NCBI GenBank assembly: GCA_963701675.1
Contig: OY969623.1
Span: forward strand, 6,076,001 to 6,140,000
DNA from: G963701675 sp963701675
GTDB lineage: Bacteria; Planctomycetota; Planctomycetia; Gemmatales; Gemmataceae
DNA length: 64,000 nucleotides
Reading direction: 5' to 3'
The translations under genes and the position numbers were made by a program. This document shows, piece after piece, positions 1-9,581 of this stretch. The number at the start of each line of letters is the position of its first letter. Position 1 is the stretch's first letter. The notes beneath the pieces are model-generated. The model made no database searches. It worked only from the letters and a program-made list of their open reading frames with translations, and was not told the DNA's origin.

Positions 1-3000
1 GAAGCGGAACGCTGTCCAGTGTGCGGCGGTGAAGGCTCGCGGAGAGTGGATATCGCCGAGATGCCTACGCTTTCTCAGAAACCCGACTTGGCCAACTTAC
101 TCGCCGAGACAGCAACGGTGCTTCCATCGAGCGCAGGTCCGCCTCCGGCGGTACGCCGGCCGGAAATTCCCGGTTACGAACTCCTCGCGGAAATCGGCCG
201 GGGAGGTATGGGCGTGGTTTACAAGGCTCGGCACATCAAACTGGACCGGCCCGTCGCCTTGAAGATGGTACTCTCCGGCGGCTATGCAAGCGAGAATGAT
301 CTCATTCGCTTTCGCACCGAAGGCGAGGCCGTCGCTCGGCTGCGCCACCCACACGTTGTGCAAATCTACGAAGTCGGAGAACATGCCGGATTGCCCTACT
401 GTGCGCTGGAGTTCATTAGTGGAGGCAGCCTCTCCATTCATTTGAACGGCACGCCGGTTCCGCCGACGCACGCCGCCGAGTTGGTTGAAACGCTCGCTCG
501 CGCCATCCACGCCGCACATCAAGCCGGCATCATCCACCGCGACTTGAAACCGGCCAACATTTTGTTGGAGGGCCAAGGGATTAGAGATCAGGGTCTAGGA
601 ACTTCCGATTCCCCAATCCCCAATCTCCAATCCCTTATCCCTAAAATCACTGACTTCGGCTTGGCCAAGAAGCTGGATTCCGCGGACGGCCCGACGGCCA
701 CCGGTGCCGTGATGGGGACGCCGAGCTACATGGCGCCCGAGCAGGCCGGAGGTAAAGGAAAAGAGGTCGGCCCCGCGGCGGACATATACGCCCTCGGCGC
801 CATTTTGTACGAACTGCTCACAGGCCGGCCCCCGTTCAAAGCGCCGACGCCGCTCGACACCATCATGCAAGTTGTAAGCGATGAACCCGTACGACCTCGA
901 CAGTTGCAACCACGACTTGCACGAGACTTGGAGACCATCTGTCTGAAGTGTCTGGAGAAAGACCCACGCAAACGGTACGCCACGGCGGCGGACCTGGCCG
1001 ACGATTTGCGGCGTTGGCACGACCACTCGCCGATCCATGCGCGACGCATCGGACCCATAGGGCGGATGTTACGGTGGTGTCGACGGCATCCCGGAATCGC
1101 GGCCGTAAGCGTTGCAGCGCTCCTAATACTCACTGCTTTGTCATTCGTCTATGCGTTAAGTATTGCGAACGAGAATCGGAAGACACGACTCGCCCTATTT
1201 GAACGGGACGCCGAGAACGAATGGAACCTGGACTTACTGGCGCACGGCCAATATGAGCAAGCGGTTTCAATGCTGTTGTCCAACAAACCGGGAAGACGAT
1301 GGGAGTCGATCAGACTCATCAACGAGGCGCAGAAGTTGGCAAGCCGCCAGCGCTGGGTGGCTCGTCATCCAGACGGATACGACGTGACAATCAATCCTGG
1401 CGCGGACTTGCCAAGCCGTGCCGCGATGCGCCAAGTAGCTGTTGATGCCCTCTTAATCGATGATGCGCGGCTGTTAAAGCAATTCGCGGTTGGACACTCG
1501 ATGGGTGGCTTGCTGCCCGAAATCACGCCGGACGGCAAATGGGCGCTTTCAGTTTGGATGGAGTTGGGCGATGGCAGCGCCGTTCTTCCTAAGTTCGGTC
1601 TTCGGCTCACTGACTTGGCGGACAACCGCGTGGTCTTGGAAAAAGACAGCCCGGTTGCACTAGCGGCAAAAGGGTTGAGTCCGGACGGCAGGCTGTTGGC
1701 GTTCTCAGGGCTCGGCTTCGACGGAGTCAGTTTGATTGAGTTGTCGCAAGGTACCTTGCGACAGTCCTTACCCCGTCTGAATCTTCTCCAAGGGATGGAG
1801 CCGATTAAGGGCGCCGAAATCGTCCGCTTCATTTTTAGCCCGGACTGCCGTTTTCTAATTGGAATTGCTCACGGTGGGAAAGAATTCGATATCTTCCTGT
1901 GGGATTTGCACAATCTACCGGCATCCCGTCATCTGGCACGCGTCACCGCTCCGATTCAAAGCGTGAGTTTTCGGGCAGACTCTCGCGTGCTGGCCTGTCC
2001 ACTAGACGGTAACAAAATCTCGCTGCACGACCTGGTGTCAAACGAACCCGCGACATCAATTGAGCTGCCACTTAAGGTGTCCGTGCCCTCGGGAGAAAGC
2101 GCATATCAACACCTCCCGATGACGTTTTTATGGAGCCCAACCGAACACATATTGGCAGTTCTTTGCAATGAAAAGTCTGACCGAGGGGCGATTGTGTTTT
2201 GGGATGCAGAGAATCAGACTGAAAAAGCTCGCTGGCGCGGTGACTTTGACTTGGACAACGTCGTCTTATCGTTCCACCCAAGCGGCAAACATCTCTTTGT
2301 AGGTAGCAGTGACGGTACCATTCGCGGTTTCGACATCGAAAACCAACGGGAGACCGTGCGCATCGACGAGGCTCATTTTATGGGCGTTGGATCGTTGCAC
2401 TGGCAGGCGGACGGCGCGTTGCTATCGCATGGCTTCAGTGTCAGCAAATGGGAATTGAGTGAAGGCTCATTACGATCATCTATCGCACACGCCCAATTGA
2501 GCATTGATGATGTTACGTTCGGTCCAGATGGCAAGTCAGTAGCGGTGCTAGACCAGAATGAAAAACACACACGAGTTGCGCTGGTCAACCGACTCTCCGG
2601 GAAGGTCGAACGCGAGTTCACGACTTCCGCTCCGCTACGACAACCGTCGCTAGTATTTCGCCCCGATGGGCAAGAACTTGCTTTAGCGTCGCTGCAAGAT
2701 ACGGTGGTTTGGAATACTCTCACTGGTCAAGAAATCCTTCGGCGACAGCCAATGGAGCAAAAGCTGCGTCGATGGTTTGTTCCTCGATTCACAGATGATG
2801 GAAAACTGCTGATCGTGAAACCTGCGACAACGGTAGACGAAAAACTCACCGTCTTGGACATCATCACAGGCCAAGAGATCGGGCCAGGAGTGGTCACGCC
2901 GAAAGGTGCTTTGTTCATCGGCGGCCCCGGAGACATTGTCCTGAATCATGCCGGTACGATGCTCGCTTTTGGACCATCGAAGTACACTCCATCGCGTGAT

Positions 3001-3489
3001 CCGATTCAGATTTGGAACGTTAGTTCCGGCGAGAAGGTGGGCGAACTCAGCGCTCCAAGCGGCGAGGGCTCCGCTGGAACACAACACGTGGGATTCAGTG
3101 ATGACGGAAAATGGTTGCTGCAAGTGGCGATTCCGCTCAGCTACAACAAGAGCGTCGATTCTCACGAGCCGTTGCTGAGGATGTGGAATGTATCCAGCTG
3201 CGAAAGTGCGTGGCAAGCCCGATGCCCTGTGGGGCCGACCGCGGTGACATTCAGTCTCGATAGCCAAGTGTTAGCCGTAGGATACCAAAACGGTGTCGTG
3301 GAGCTTCGCCGAGTTGCAACGGGTGAAAAGCTATTCCACTGGCGATTCCACAGTCGAAAGGACATCAAGCATTTGGCATTTGCGCCGGATGGAGCATATG
3401 TCGCGAGTTCTGATGGCCGGGCGCCGATTCACATGTTGCATTTAGCCGCGCTGAAGCGGGCTCTCGCGGAAATCGGGCTCGACTGGTAA
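1..3489 (+). CDS. Ser/Thr protein kinase with C-terminal WD40 repeats, 5'-partial
   Basis: The reading frame is open from base 1, and its first codons (EAERCPVCGG) match the zinc-ribbon N-terminus of the paralogous kinase at 47694, so the true start lies upstream of the window. Visible in order are the glycine loop GRGGMG, the catalytic lysine in VALKMV, HRDLKPANIL, DFGLAKK and APEQ (all before about base 760). A transmembrane helix follows at about 1087-1165, then a long region with WD40-like blades up to the C-terminus. The family phosphorylates Ser/Thr residues in the cytoplasm; the C-terminal part is probably an extracytoplasmic or scaffold sensor. The kinase domain is nearly identical in DNA to the 47694 copy, whereas the WD40 part is unrelated at that level. 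The substrate is unknown. Confidence 0.95.
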   Translation, partial: EAERCPVCGGEGSRRVDIAEMPTLSQKPDLANLLAETATVLPSSAGPPPAVRRPEIPGYELLAEIGRGGMGVVYKARHIKLDRPVALKMVLSGGYASENDLIRFRTEGEAVARLRHPHVVQIYEVGEHAGLPYCALEFISGGSLSIHLNGTPVPPTHAAELVETLARAIHAAHQAGIIHRDLKPANILLEGQGIRDQGLGTSDSPIPNLQSLIPKITDFGLAKKLDSADGPTATGAVMGTPSYMAPEQAGGKGKEVGPAADIYALGAILYELLTGRPPFKAPTPLDTIMQVVSDEPVRPRQLQPRLARDLETICLKCLEKDPRKRYATAADLADDLRRWHDHSPIHARRIGPIGRMLRWCRRHPGIAAVSVAALLILTALSFVYALSIANENRKTRLALFERDAENEWNLDLLAHGQYEQAVSMLLSNKPGRRWESIRLINEAQKLASRQRWVARHPDGYDVTINPGADLPSRAAMRQVAVDALLIDDARLLKQFAVGHSMGGLLPEITPDGKWALSVWMELGDGSAVLPKFGLRLTDLADNRVVLEKDSPVALAAKGLSPDGRLLAFSGLGFDGVSLIELSQGTLRQSLPRLNLLQGMEPIKGAEIVRFIFSPDCRFLIGIAHGGKEFDIFLWDLHNLPASRHLARVTAPIQSVSFRADSRVLACPLDGNKISLHDLVSNEPATSIELPLKVSVPSGESAYQHLPMTFLWSPTEHILAVLCNEKSDRGAIVFWDAENQTEKARWRGDFDLDNVVLSFHPSGKHLFVGSSDGTIRGFDIENQRETVRIDEAHFMGVGSLHWQADGALLSHGFSVSKWELSEGSLRSSIAHAQLSIDDVTFGPDGKSVAVLDQNEKHTRVALVNRLSGKVEREFTTSAPLRQPSLVFRPDGQELALASLQDTVVWNTLTGQEILRRQPMEQKLRRWFVPRFTDDGKLLIVKPATTVDEKLTVLDIITGQEIGPGVVTPKGALFIGGPGDIVLNHAGTMLAFGPSKYTPSRDPIQIWNVSSGEKVGELSAPSGEGSAGTQHVGFSDDGKWLLQVAIPLSYNKSVDSHEPLLRMWNVSSCESAWQARCPVGPTAVTFSLDSQVLAVGYQNGVVELRRVATGEKLFHWRFHSRKDIKHLAFAPDGAYVASSDGRAPIHMLHLAALKRALAEIGLDW
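575..636. repeat. Palindromic in-frame insertion within the kinase domain
   Basis: Arms AAGGGATTAGAGA (575-587) and TCTCCAATCCCTT (624-636) are inverted with one mismatch. The segment lies between the HRD and DFG motifs and adds about 20 residues (GIRDQGLGTSDSPIPNLQSL) without breaking the frame. The same insertion is present at about 48324-48397 in the paralogous kinase. It resembles small palindromic elements that invade coding sequences in frame; that comparison is inference. Confidence 0.7.
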
Positions 3490-3642
3490 CGGCTGTACTA
3501 GGCCACCGATTCTTGCACGCGTTTCGTCTGCCGGGCACTGGTTCATGCTTACTTTTGATCTCATTGACCTTCCCGCCGATACCGTCAAGCTGCTTTTCGT
3601 CACGATCGTTAGGCCACAGTGCTTTCCGATTCCCACCCCGCG

Positions 3643-3753
3643 CTGTAGTGGTCAAGCGACTTTTTGACGCACATCCGTTCAGCTCCAATCCAAGCGCCGA
3701 GACTTCGGCGCAAGTGTACGGACGTGCGTTAAAAACTCGCTTGACCACTACAG
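3643..3753. mobile_element. MITE-like element with 36-bp terminal inverted repeats
   Basis: A non-coding 111-bp element. The left end 3643-3678 and the reverse complement of the right end 3718-3753 agree at 33 of 36 positions (ends begin CTGTAGTGGTCAAGCGA). A second small hairpin, GCGCCGA/TCGGCGC, sits in the centre (3694-3711). It carries no ORF, so it would depend on a transposase elsewhere. No clear target duplication was found, although the termini contain TA. The rest of the 370-base gap between the kinase and the CHAT gene shows nothing recognisable. Confidence 0.7.
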
Positions 3754-3860
3754 GAGTTGAGAACTTCAAAATCGCACCCATAAAGCTTAAGCGCCCCTCG
3801 CCTTTAAGACGATGTAGGCCGCCGGTTCCGACCAGGCTGAACAAGTTGGTCCATTGAGTG

Positions 3861-6800
3861 CTACAAGGAACCCTGGCGGAGTTCGGCAAGCCGCGCGAGG
3901 GACCGAATAACAATAGCAGCGTTATGGGGGTCGTTGAAACTCTCGAAAACGGACAGGGCCTTGCGGTACGAAGCCTCTGCGGCATCCCAATCCCGACGCG
4001 CCTCGGCGACCAAGCCAAGCTGGTGGTAGGTGCGGGCGGCCCCGGGCTCGTCGCCCAGCCGCTCGCTGGTTGCCAGGGACTTGCGGTACCAGCGCTCCGC
4101 GGCGTCCCAGTCGCGACGCTCCTCGGCGACCCCGCCTAACTGGTGGTAGCTGGAGGCGGCGTGGGAGTCGATCCCCAGGCGCTCGCTGATCGCCAGCGAC
4201 TTACGGTACCAGCCCTCTGCGCCGTCCCAGTCGCGACGTTGATGGGCGACCCAGCCCAGCTGGTGGTAGGTGACGGCGGCGCCTTGGTCGTCTCCCAGCC
4301 GCTCGCTCATGGCGAGGGACTTGCGGTACCATCGCTCGGCGCCGTCTAGATCTCCGCGCTCCTGGGCGACGATGCCTAGCTGGTGGCAAATTCCGATGGC
4401 GCGGGGCTCGTCGCCCAGCCGCTCCCCGATCGCTAGGGACTTGCGGTACCATTGCTCTGCGCTGTCCAGGTCTCGACGCAGTTGGGCGACCCAACCCATC
4501 TGGTGGTAGGTACTGGCGGCGTGGGAATGGATTCCTAGTCGCTCGCTGACGGCGAGGGACTTGCGGAAGCACTGCTCGGCCTCATCCAGGTCCCCGCGCT
4601 GCGAGGCGACCCAGCCCAGTTGATTGAAGGTGGCAGCCGCAGAGCTCTCGTTACCGAGTCGTTCGCTGATGGCCAGGGACTTGCGGTACAACTGCTCGGC
4701 GGCGTCCAGGTCGCGACGCTCCTGGACGATCATGCCAAGATGGTGCAGCGCTATGGCCAAACCCTCCTCGTCCCCGACTTGCTGGCGATTGTCGGCGAAC
4801 TCCTGGAGCAACCGTACCGCTACCGGATAACTAAGATTGATCTGGGCGTAGGTCGCTAGGGACTGTGTGAGAGCGGCGTACTCAGTGTTCATCTGTAGGC
4901 ATGCAGCCAACCCGCGGGCGTTGTAAAATGTGCCGCCGAAAAGGGTAGACAGACGTCGTTGCACGTGCACATCTCGCTGACCATACTGGTTGGCAAAGCG
5001 TGCCATTACGTCCACGAAGGCCCTCAGCCAAAGCTCGTTCCCGCCGCCGGCTGGGTCGCTGCCCATTGTCACATGCAGGAACCCCGCCACCGCCGGGTGC
5101 ATCTCATACAGGCCCGGCCCTACGGAGCGAAGCAGGCCCGCATTCGCCAGCGCGCTGAGGCAACCGTCGATAATGGCCGGTGTCCAGCCTGGGTCGACTT
5201 GCCCGGCCATGTGTTCCAGCAGAACTGCGTCCACAAACCCCTCGTGCTGGGCGATCGGAATCAGGAGAGGCTGCCATGCCGGCGGCAGGGCGTCCGTGAC
5301 GAAGCGAAGGGTGGCGAACAAACGGGCTTCGTTCTCGTCCGCCGCGTTCGGCCAGAGGGTCTCGGCGTTCTCGCGCAGGGCCTGCAGTAGCGTGGCTGGG
5401 GAGGAATGCTCCAGGCGCGGTAGCGACACCCGCATGGCCAACGGGTGGCCGTTCAGCAGCTTCATCAGGCCGTCCAATGCCGGATCGGTCCGGTTGACCT
5501 TCTGGCCGAGCTCCCCTAGGATGGCGTTTGCCAGCTCCCAGCGCTCCTCGCCGTCCAGTCCGCCCAGGGGCAACAGGTAGCGGTTCTCCGTGCCAAGCCA
5601 GTCCTCCGCCGACCGGCTGGTGATCAGCACCTTGGTGGCCCCGCCCCGCAGGCGGACCAGGAAGTTGCGAAGCAGGTCACAGTCTGCCGTTGGCAGGTTG
5701 GCGCTGACTGCCGTTCCGGCGATGCCGCGGGCTGACTCAAAGTTGTCCCACACGACGAGCAACCGACGCTGCCGACAGGCATTGGTCAGCGCTTCTAACT
5801 TGTCTCCAACAGCAGCGGCGGCGAAGTTGCCGCCGAACAACGCCTCGCCGACGCGGTTGAGGACGTACTCCGCGGAGCGGATTTCCGCGAAGCCGAACCA
5901 GAACACCCCCTCGCCCAGCCCGCCGCTCTGCCCCAGCCAGTGCAGGAGGCCCCGCGCCAGGGTCGTCTTGCCCACGCCGCCCAGGCCGCTGATCAGGATC
6001 CCCGCCGGCGGCCGGCGCATGGCCCGTTCCAACTCCAAGAGCGCGCTATCCCGGCCGAGAAACCCGTATGGGTTGTGCTCGTCCCGGGCCTCTGCTGGCA
6101 ATTCCGTCGCCGCCTTGTCCTTGGGCCGGACCTTCTTCACGAAGGCGAAGTCGATCGGGTCGTTCTGGTAGAGGACGGGCACCAGCCAGTCGTCCAGGGG
6201 GAACGTCCCGCGGGCGCAGACGCGCTGGCGCCGGCTGCGCATCTGCTGGCGGCCGGCGCGGACGGCGTCGGGCAACCGGCCGTGCTCGAACAGCCGCTGG
6301 TAGAACGCCGGCAGGAACTGCTGGGCGCCACTGACGTAGAGGGAGTAGGACATGGCCGTCACGCTGCGCATGCCCGCGCGCAACAACGCCGCCGCCACCG
6401 AGGCGAAGGGGTCGTCGGCCCGCTCGTCGAGCATGGCCGACTGGCAGGCGTTGAGCACCACCGCCGGCACGGCGCTCTCCCGCAACAGGTCGCTGAGCGT
6501 TTCGGCAGCTATCGGGTCAGGACCGCCGTCGTCCTTCTCAAGAATGATTCTGCCCTGCGCGGCCTGGAACGTGTGGCGGCCCGCCGCGGCCGGCTCGCCG
6601 TCGCCATAGGCGCCGTGGCCGTCGAAGTGCAGCAGGTGGTAGAAGCCCGGCCGCTCATGCAGGTGGGCGCGGAGGCGGTCGAAGGTGGGCGGCCGCAGGA
6701 CGTGGACGTTGGCCGGCACCTCCGGCCGGTCGGCCCACTCGACCAGGGCGCGGGCAACGGAGCGGAAGCGCACGTCGCGCTCGTAGGGCCGGGCGATGAC

Positions 6801-7316
6801 CAGCAGGATGTTCACCCGGTCCTTGGGCAGCTTGTCAAGCTTGGGCGGGTCGCGGAGCTGGTCGAGCCGATGTTCGACCTGGCAGCTCTGCGCGAGGAAG
6901 CACCCGGATTGGCGGTCGAACAGGGCCTCCCACGGCCAGGCGAGCACGGCCGGCTCATTGCTGACGACCTGGAGGTGCAGGTCGGCGTAGGTCTTCTCCG
7001 TCGCCCGGTCAAACCAGCCGCCGACGCGGCGGCCGCCGAAGAGGGCCTCGAAGGCCTCCTCCCCCCACCGCCGCAGCGCCTTCTGCACCATTTCGGCGTG
7101 GGCCGTCTCGGGGTCGAAGGGGTAGTCGAGGAACCGTTCCAGGTACCAGGTCAGGCCGGGCAGAAGCGTCTTATCCGGCCAACCGGCCACCGGGTAGCCG
7201 ACGGGGTCGGGCACCTCGTCCGTGACCGCACTCATTTGGATGTTGTTGGGGTCGGGGTTGAGGACCTGGAACTGGGCCGGGTCGGAGCCGGGCAAGTGGC
7301 GAATTTGCAGGATCAC
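3861..7316 (-). CDS. CHAT protease - NB-ARC (STAND) ATPase - TPR protein
   Basis: This 1151-residue cytoplasmic protein has three parts. Residues about 150-400 form a CHAT caspase-like protease with catalytic His234 (HFDGHGAYG) and Cys291 (VLNACQSA). Residues about 415-720 form a P-loop STAND module with Walker A GLGGVGKTT at 444-452 and Walker B LLVVWDNFE. Residues about 860-1140 hold seven TPR-like units of 40 residues. Such proteins are switch-like sensors: the TPRs bind a trigger, the NTPase oligomerises and the protease is activated. Known relatives act in antiphage defence and programmed cell death; this role is inferred here. It is a single gene without an operon partner. The start ATG at 7316 gives a full-length N-terminal region. 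Confidence 0.93.
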   Translation of the reverse strand: MILQIRHLPGSDPAQFQVLNPDPNNIQMSAVTDEVPDPVGYPVAGWPDKTLLPGLTWYLERFLDYPFDPETAHAEMVQKALRRWGEEAFEALFGGRRVGGWFDRATEKTYADLHLQVVSNEPAVLAWPWEALFDRQSGCFLAQSCQVEHRLDQLRDPPKLDKLPKDRVNILLVIARPYERDVRFRSVARALVEWADRPEVPANVHVLRPPTFDRLRAHLHERPGFYHLLHFDGHGAYGDGEPAAAGRHTFQAAQGRIILEKDDGGPDPIAAETLSDLLRESAVPAVVLNACQSAMLDERADDPFASVAAALLRAGMRSVTAMSYSLYVSGAQQFLPAFYQRLFEHGRLPDAVRAGRQQMRSRRQRVCARGTFPLDDWLVPVLYQNDPIDFAFVKKVRPKDKAATELPAEARDEHNPYGFLGRDSALLELERAMRRPPAGILISGLGGVGKTTLARGLLHWLGQSGGLGEGVFWFGFAEIRSAEYVLNRVGEALFGGNFAAAAVGDKLEALTNACRQRRLLVVWDNFESARGIAGTAVSANLPTADCDLLRNFLVRLRGGATKVLITSRSAEDWLGTENRYLLPLGGLDGEERWELANAILGELGQKVNRTDPALDGLMKLLNGHPLAMRVSLPRLEHSSPATLLQALRENAETLWPNAADENEARLFATLRFVTDALPPAWQPLLIPIAQHEGFVDAVLLEHMAGQVDPGWTPAIIDGCLSALANAGLLRSVGPGLYEMHPAVAGFLHVTMGSDPAGGGNELWLRAFVDVMARFANQYGQRDVHVQRRLSTLFGGTFYNARGLAACLQMNTEYAALTQSLATYAQINLSYPVAVRLLQEFADNRQQVGDEEGLAIALHHLGMIVQERRDLDAAEQLYRKSLAISERLGNESSAAATFNQLGWVASQRGDLDEAEQCFRKSLAVSERLGIHSHAASTYHQMGWVAQLRRDLDSAEQWYRKSLAIGERLGDEPRAIGICHQLGIVAQERGDLDGAERWYRKSLAMSERLGDDQGAAVTYHQLGWVAHQRRDWDGAEGWYRKSLAISERLGIDSHAASSYHQLGGVAEERRDWDAAERWYRKSLATSERLGDEPGAARTYHQLGLVAEARRDWDAAEASYRKALSVFESFNDPHNAAIVIRSLARLAELRQGSL
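3961..4800 (-). repeat. Seven tandem 120-bp units encoding TPRs
   Basis: A motif reading TTGCGGTACC on the plus strand recurs at 120-base steps (about 4081, 4201, 4321, 4441, with variants at 3961, 4561 and 4681). Each unit encodes one 40-residue TPR with the core WYRKSLAISERLG. The high DNA similarity between units suggests recent expansion or gene conversion. Confidence 0.85.
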
Positions 7317-7459
7317 AGGCGGTTCCTTCGGTTGGGAGCGGTGACGGCTCCTTAACCCGCAATCATTGCCAGCTATTGTAAGGAAGGAGGCGGAGGAGGA
7401 CGACGCCTGGTGTGGGCCTCATCGAATCCCCTTTTTATTACCTTCGTTTCGGCTTCCGC

Positions 7460-7552
7460 GTGAGTTGGTTGGTACCCTTCGTCTTTCGCCAGCAGCGTCG
7501 TTGGTCGTTCCAATCCGCGACAGCGGCGATGGGCAGCATCTTGGCTAAGAGT
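7460..7552 (-). pseudogene. C-terminal fragment of the ParB-like HTH protein family
   Basis: The minus strand reads AKMLPIAAVADWNDQRRCW, matching LLPIAALLNWNDQRRQW near the end of the HTH protein at 13319. There is no start codon and no HTH region. It is a relic lying in the 350-base gap between the CHAT gene and the endonuclease gene; the remainder of that gap shows nothing else. Confidence 0.6.
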
Positions 7553-7664
7553 ATCAGTATTGGCGTGGGTGCGATGTGGGGCAATGGCGCATGCAAAGCA
7601 TTCCCTAGAATGGAACAGGGTTGGAAACCCGAAAGTATCTAGCAAACGAGGATAGGACAAAGCA

Positions 7665-8654
7665 ATGAAAACTCTGGCCCGGTTTGTGTTTCTTGCGGTC
7701 GTGATGGTAGGTGCGCGGGCTTTTGCCGACGACCCGGCGAAGCTAATCGTCGGCGCGGTGAATATTGAATGGTTGGGCAACCCCGACAGGCGCTCCGGCC
7801 CGGCGGACGGGGTCGCTCAAAGCGCCAAGGATATTGCCGACTATATCAAGGCGAGCGGAGTTACGATTCTGGCATTAGAAGAAATCAGCGACGATGACAC
7901 AGATGCCGCCAAGCGGACGAACAAGACTTTGGATGAGGCATTTGCCCAGTTGAACACAGCTGATAAGGCAAGTTGGAAGTATCGTTTGTTTTCTAAACAT
8001 CCGAACGCAAAAGATCCGGATTGGCAGTTGACTGGGATTGCTTGGAACGAAGCGATTGTCAAACCCGTAGCTGGCGTTGCGGGGCCAGCCGACGAGTATC
8101 GGCTGAAACTCAAAGTGCCAGAGGGCGTCTCCGTCGGCACAGCCGATAAACCGGCGTTCGAGCGTTGGGCCACTGCCATGAAGTTTTCCGCTGGAGCCGG
8201 GAAGACAGATGTAATTGTTATTCCGCTTCACTTGAAGTCAAATAAAGCAGTATTTCCCGGACAGGACGTTGCTAAACAGCGCGAAGTAGAGGCGGGGATG
8301 TTGCTCGCCGCGCTAGCTGACGTGAAGGCACAGTTCAACGACGACGATGTCATCATGCTTGGGGATTCAAATGTGGTCAACAAGAACGAGCAAGCGGTTA
8401 AAACGTTCACGAATGCCGGGTTCGTCGATTTAGGTGTGGCAGACGAGCCCACATACGTAAGCGGGTCGTACCAAAGCCCATTTGACCGGGCATTTGTGCC
8501 CAACTCGGCCGGTAATGTGAAGGCAAAGGAATTTTCACAGTGTCAGTTCAACGTGTTCAAACACCCCACCATGAACGTTGAAGAATATCGAAAGAAGCTG
8601 TCGGACCACCGCATGATCCGGCTGACCGTCCAGATTTCGGCAGACGACGACTAG
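7665..8654 (+). CDS. Secreted endonuclease/exonuclease/phosphatase family protein
   Basis: The protein has 329 residues with a clear signal peptide (MKTLARFVFLAVVMVGARAFA, cleaved about residue 22). Motifs typical of the EEP fold are NIEWLG near the start, the metal-binding glutamate in ALEEIS, GDSNVV, and the C-terminal SDHRMI with the catalytic Asp-His. The superfamily hydrolyses phosphodiester or phosphomonoester bonds (DNA, RNA, phospholipid or inositol phosphates); the substrate cannot be told. It is probably periplasmic or extracellular. A purine-rich stretch AGGATAGGAC precedes ATG 7665. It stands alone. Confidence 0.88.
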   Translation: MKTLARFVFLAVVMVGARAFADDPAKLIVGAVNIEWLGNPDRRSGPADGVAQSAKDIADYIKASGVTILALEEISDDDTDAAKRTNKTLDEAFAQLNTADKASWKYRLFSKHPNAKDPDWQLTGIAWNEAIVKPVAGVAGPADEYRLKLKVPEGVSVGTADKPAFERWATAMKFSAGAGKTDVIVIPLHLKSNKAVFPGQDVAKQREVEAGMLLAALADVKAQFNDDDVIMLGDSNVVNKNEQAVKTFTNAGFVDLGVADEPTYVSGSYQSPFDRAFVPNSAGNVKAKEFSQCQFNVFKHPTMNVEEYRKKLSDHRMIRLTVQISADDD

Positions 8655-8853
8655 ATGTCACATGGATGCGCCAGTCGCTTGGGCCGCGGCCGCGCCATGG
8701 GCCTGCTATGTGGCGGGAGCCGGTGCCGCTTCCAAACGGTACCCAAGTTCGCTGGCTCGACCCCCGGCGGGCGGCCGGCGTTAGCCGGCCGAGGCGTGAC
8801 GACTCAGCGGGCAGCAAACAAGGGCGTGAAAGTGGAGGCGCTGTTCGAGGAGT

Positions 8854-9522
8854 TTATGCGAACGTTCTCACTAGGCGAAAGACCAGATCGAGCAGTCTCG
8901 CTGTCTGCTCGTCTGTAATTTCTACTCCACTGTGAACGGCTAGGTTTCTCACATTCCAAAACTCATCAAATGCTTCTAGCTCTGTCTTCGTAATAAACCC
9001 TTGTGCGGTAAGCTCGATCATTATTGCCTTGGGCACTTTCTTATGTATTGGAAGCCCCAACTCCCGTGCTGCTTCCATAACCATCCGCTCTACAAGGATC
9101 GCAGCTGACACAATTTTCTCTCGGTTCGATGATCGAGTGCTAAGAATCCGTTGGTATTCAGTCACGTATTCCTTGAACATTTCGGGATAAGTAGATTGTC
9201 TCTCGACACGTGCTTGTTGCTCAGCGGTCTTTGCAATCGTAGGCGGTTCCTCTTCGGTTGCCTCGACTTTACGTTCAAAGGCATTAAGGGCATCCGCAAA
9301 TTCTGCCTCGAATTCCCAAAGTTTGAGGCGCTTCAGCGGGGGCAGGATGATCGCGAGGCGCGGAAGGAGTAAGATAAAGCTTGCTATTGAAAAGAGAATT
9401 AAGGATGTAGTGTCGAAGAGGAAGCCCGGAACGACGATCTTGAGAATCATCAATAACAACGCTGAAGCCGCGACAAGATAGAACGGCAGGGCTTGCGTCC
9501 ACAACAGCCGTGAGTTTGGCAT
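8854..9522 (-). CDS. Membrane protein with HEPN-like C-terminal domain
   Basis: The protein has 222 residues. Two transmembrane helices lie at about 12-34 and 38-60, followed by a charged linker with coiled-coil character (65-130) and a helical C-terminal domain. That domain contains RNLAVH (192-197), which fits the R-x4-6-H motif of HEPN RNases. HEPN proteins cleave RNA or bind nucleotides, often in defence or toxin-antitoxin systems; a cytoplasmic HEPN tethered to the membrane is my inference. The next gene on the same strand also carries an RN-x3-H motif, so the two may belong together. Confidence 0.65.
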   Translation of the reverse strand: MPNSRLLWTQALPFYLVAASALLLMILKIVVPGFLFDTTSLILFSIASFILLLPRLAIILPPLKRLKLWEFEAEFADALNAFERKVEATEEEPPTIAKTAEQQARVERQSTYPEMFKEYVTEYQRILSTRSSNREKIVSAAILVERMVMEAARELGLPIHKKVPKAIMIELTAQGFITKTELEAFDEFWNVRNLAVHSGVEITDEQTARLLDLVFRLVRTFA

Positions 9523-9581
9523 ATCTCCTTACCCCTCCATTGTTTCAAGGTGAATTCTCTTGTGGTCGAGGATAATCCGTT

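Noticed and set aside
3961..4800. Minisatellite or CRISPR-like array
   Set aside because: The 120-base units keep one reading frame and encode canonical TPRs.
5940..7355. A 471-codon open frame on the plus strand opposite the CHAT gene
   Set aside because: It is antisense to well-conserved CHAT and NB-ARC motifs in GC-rich DNA, and its translation is low complexity without any domain.
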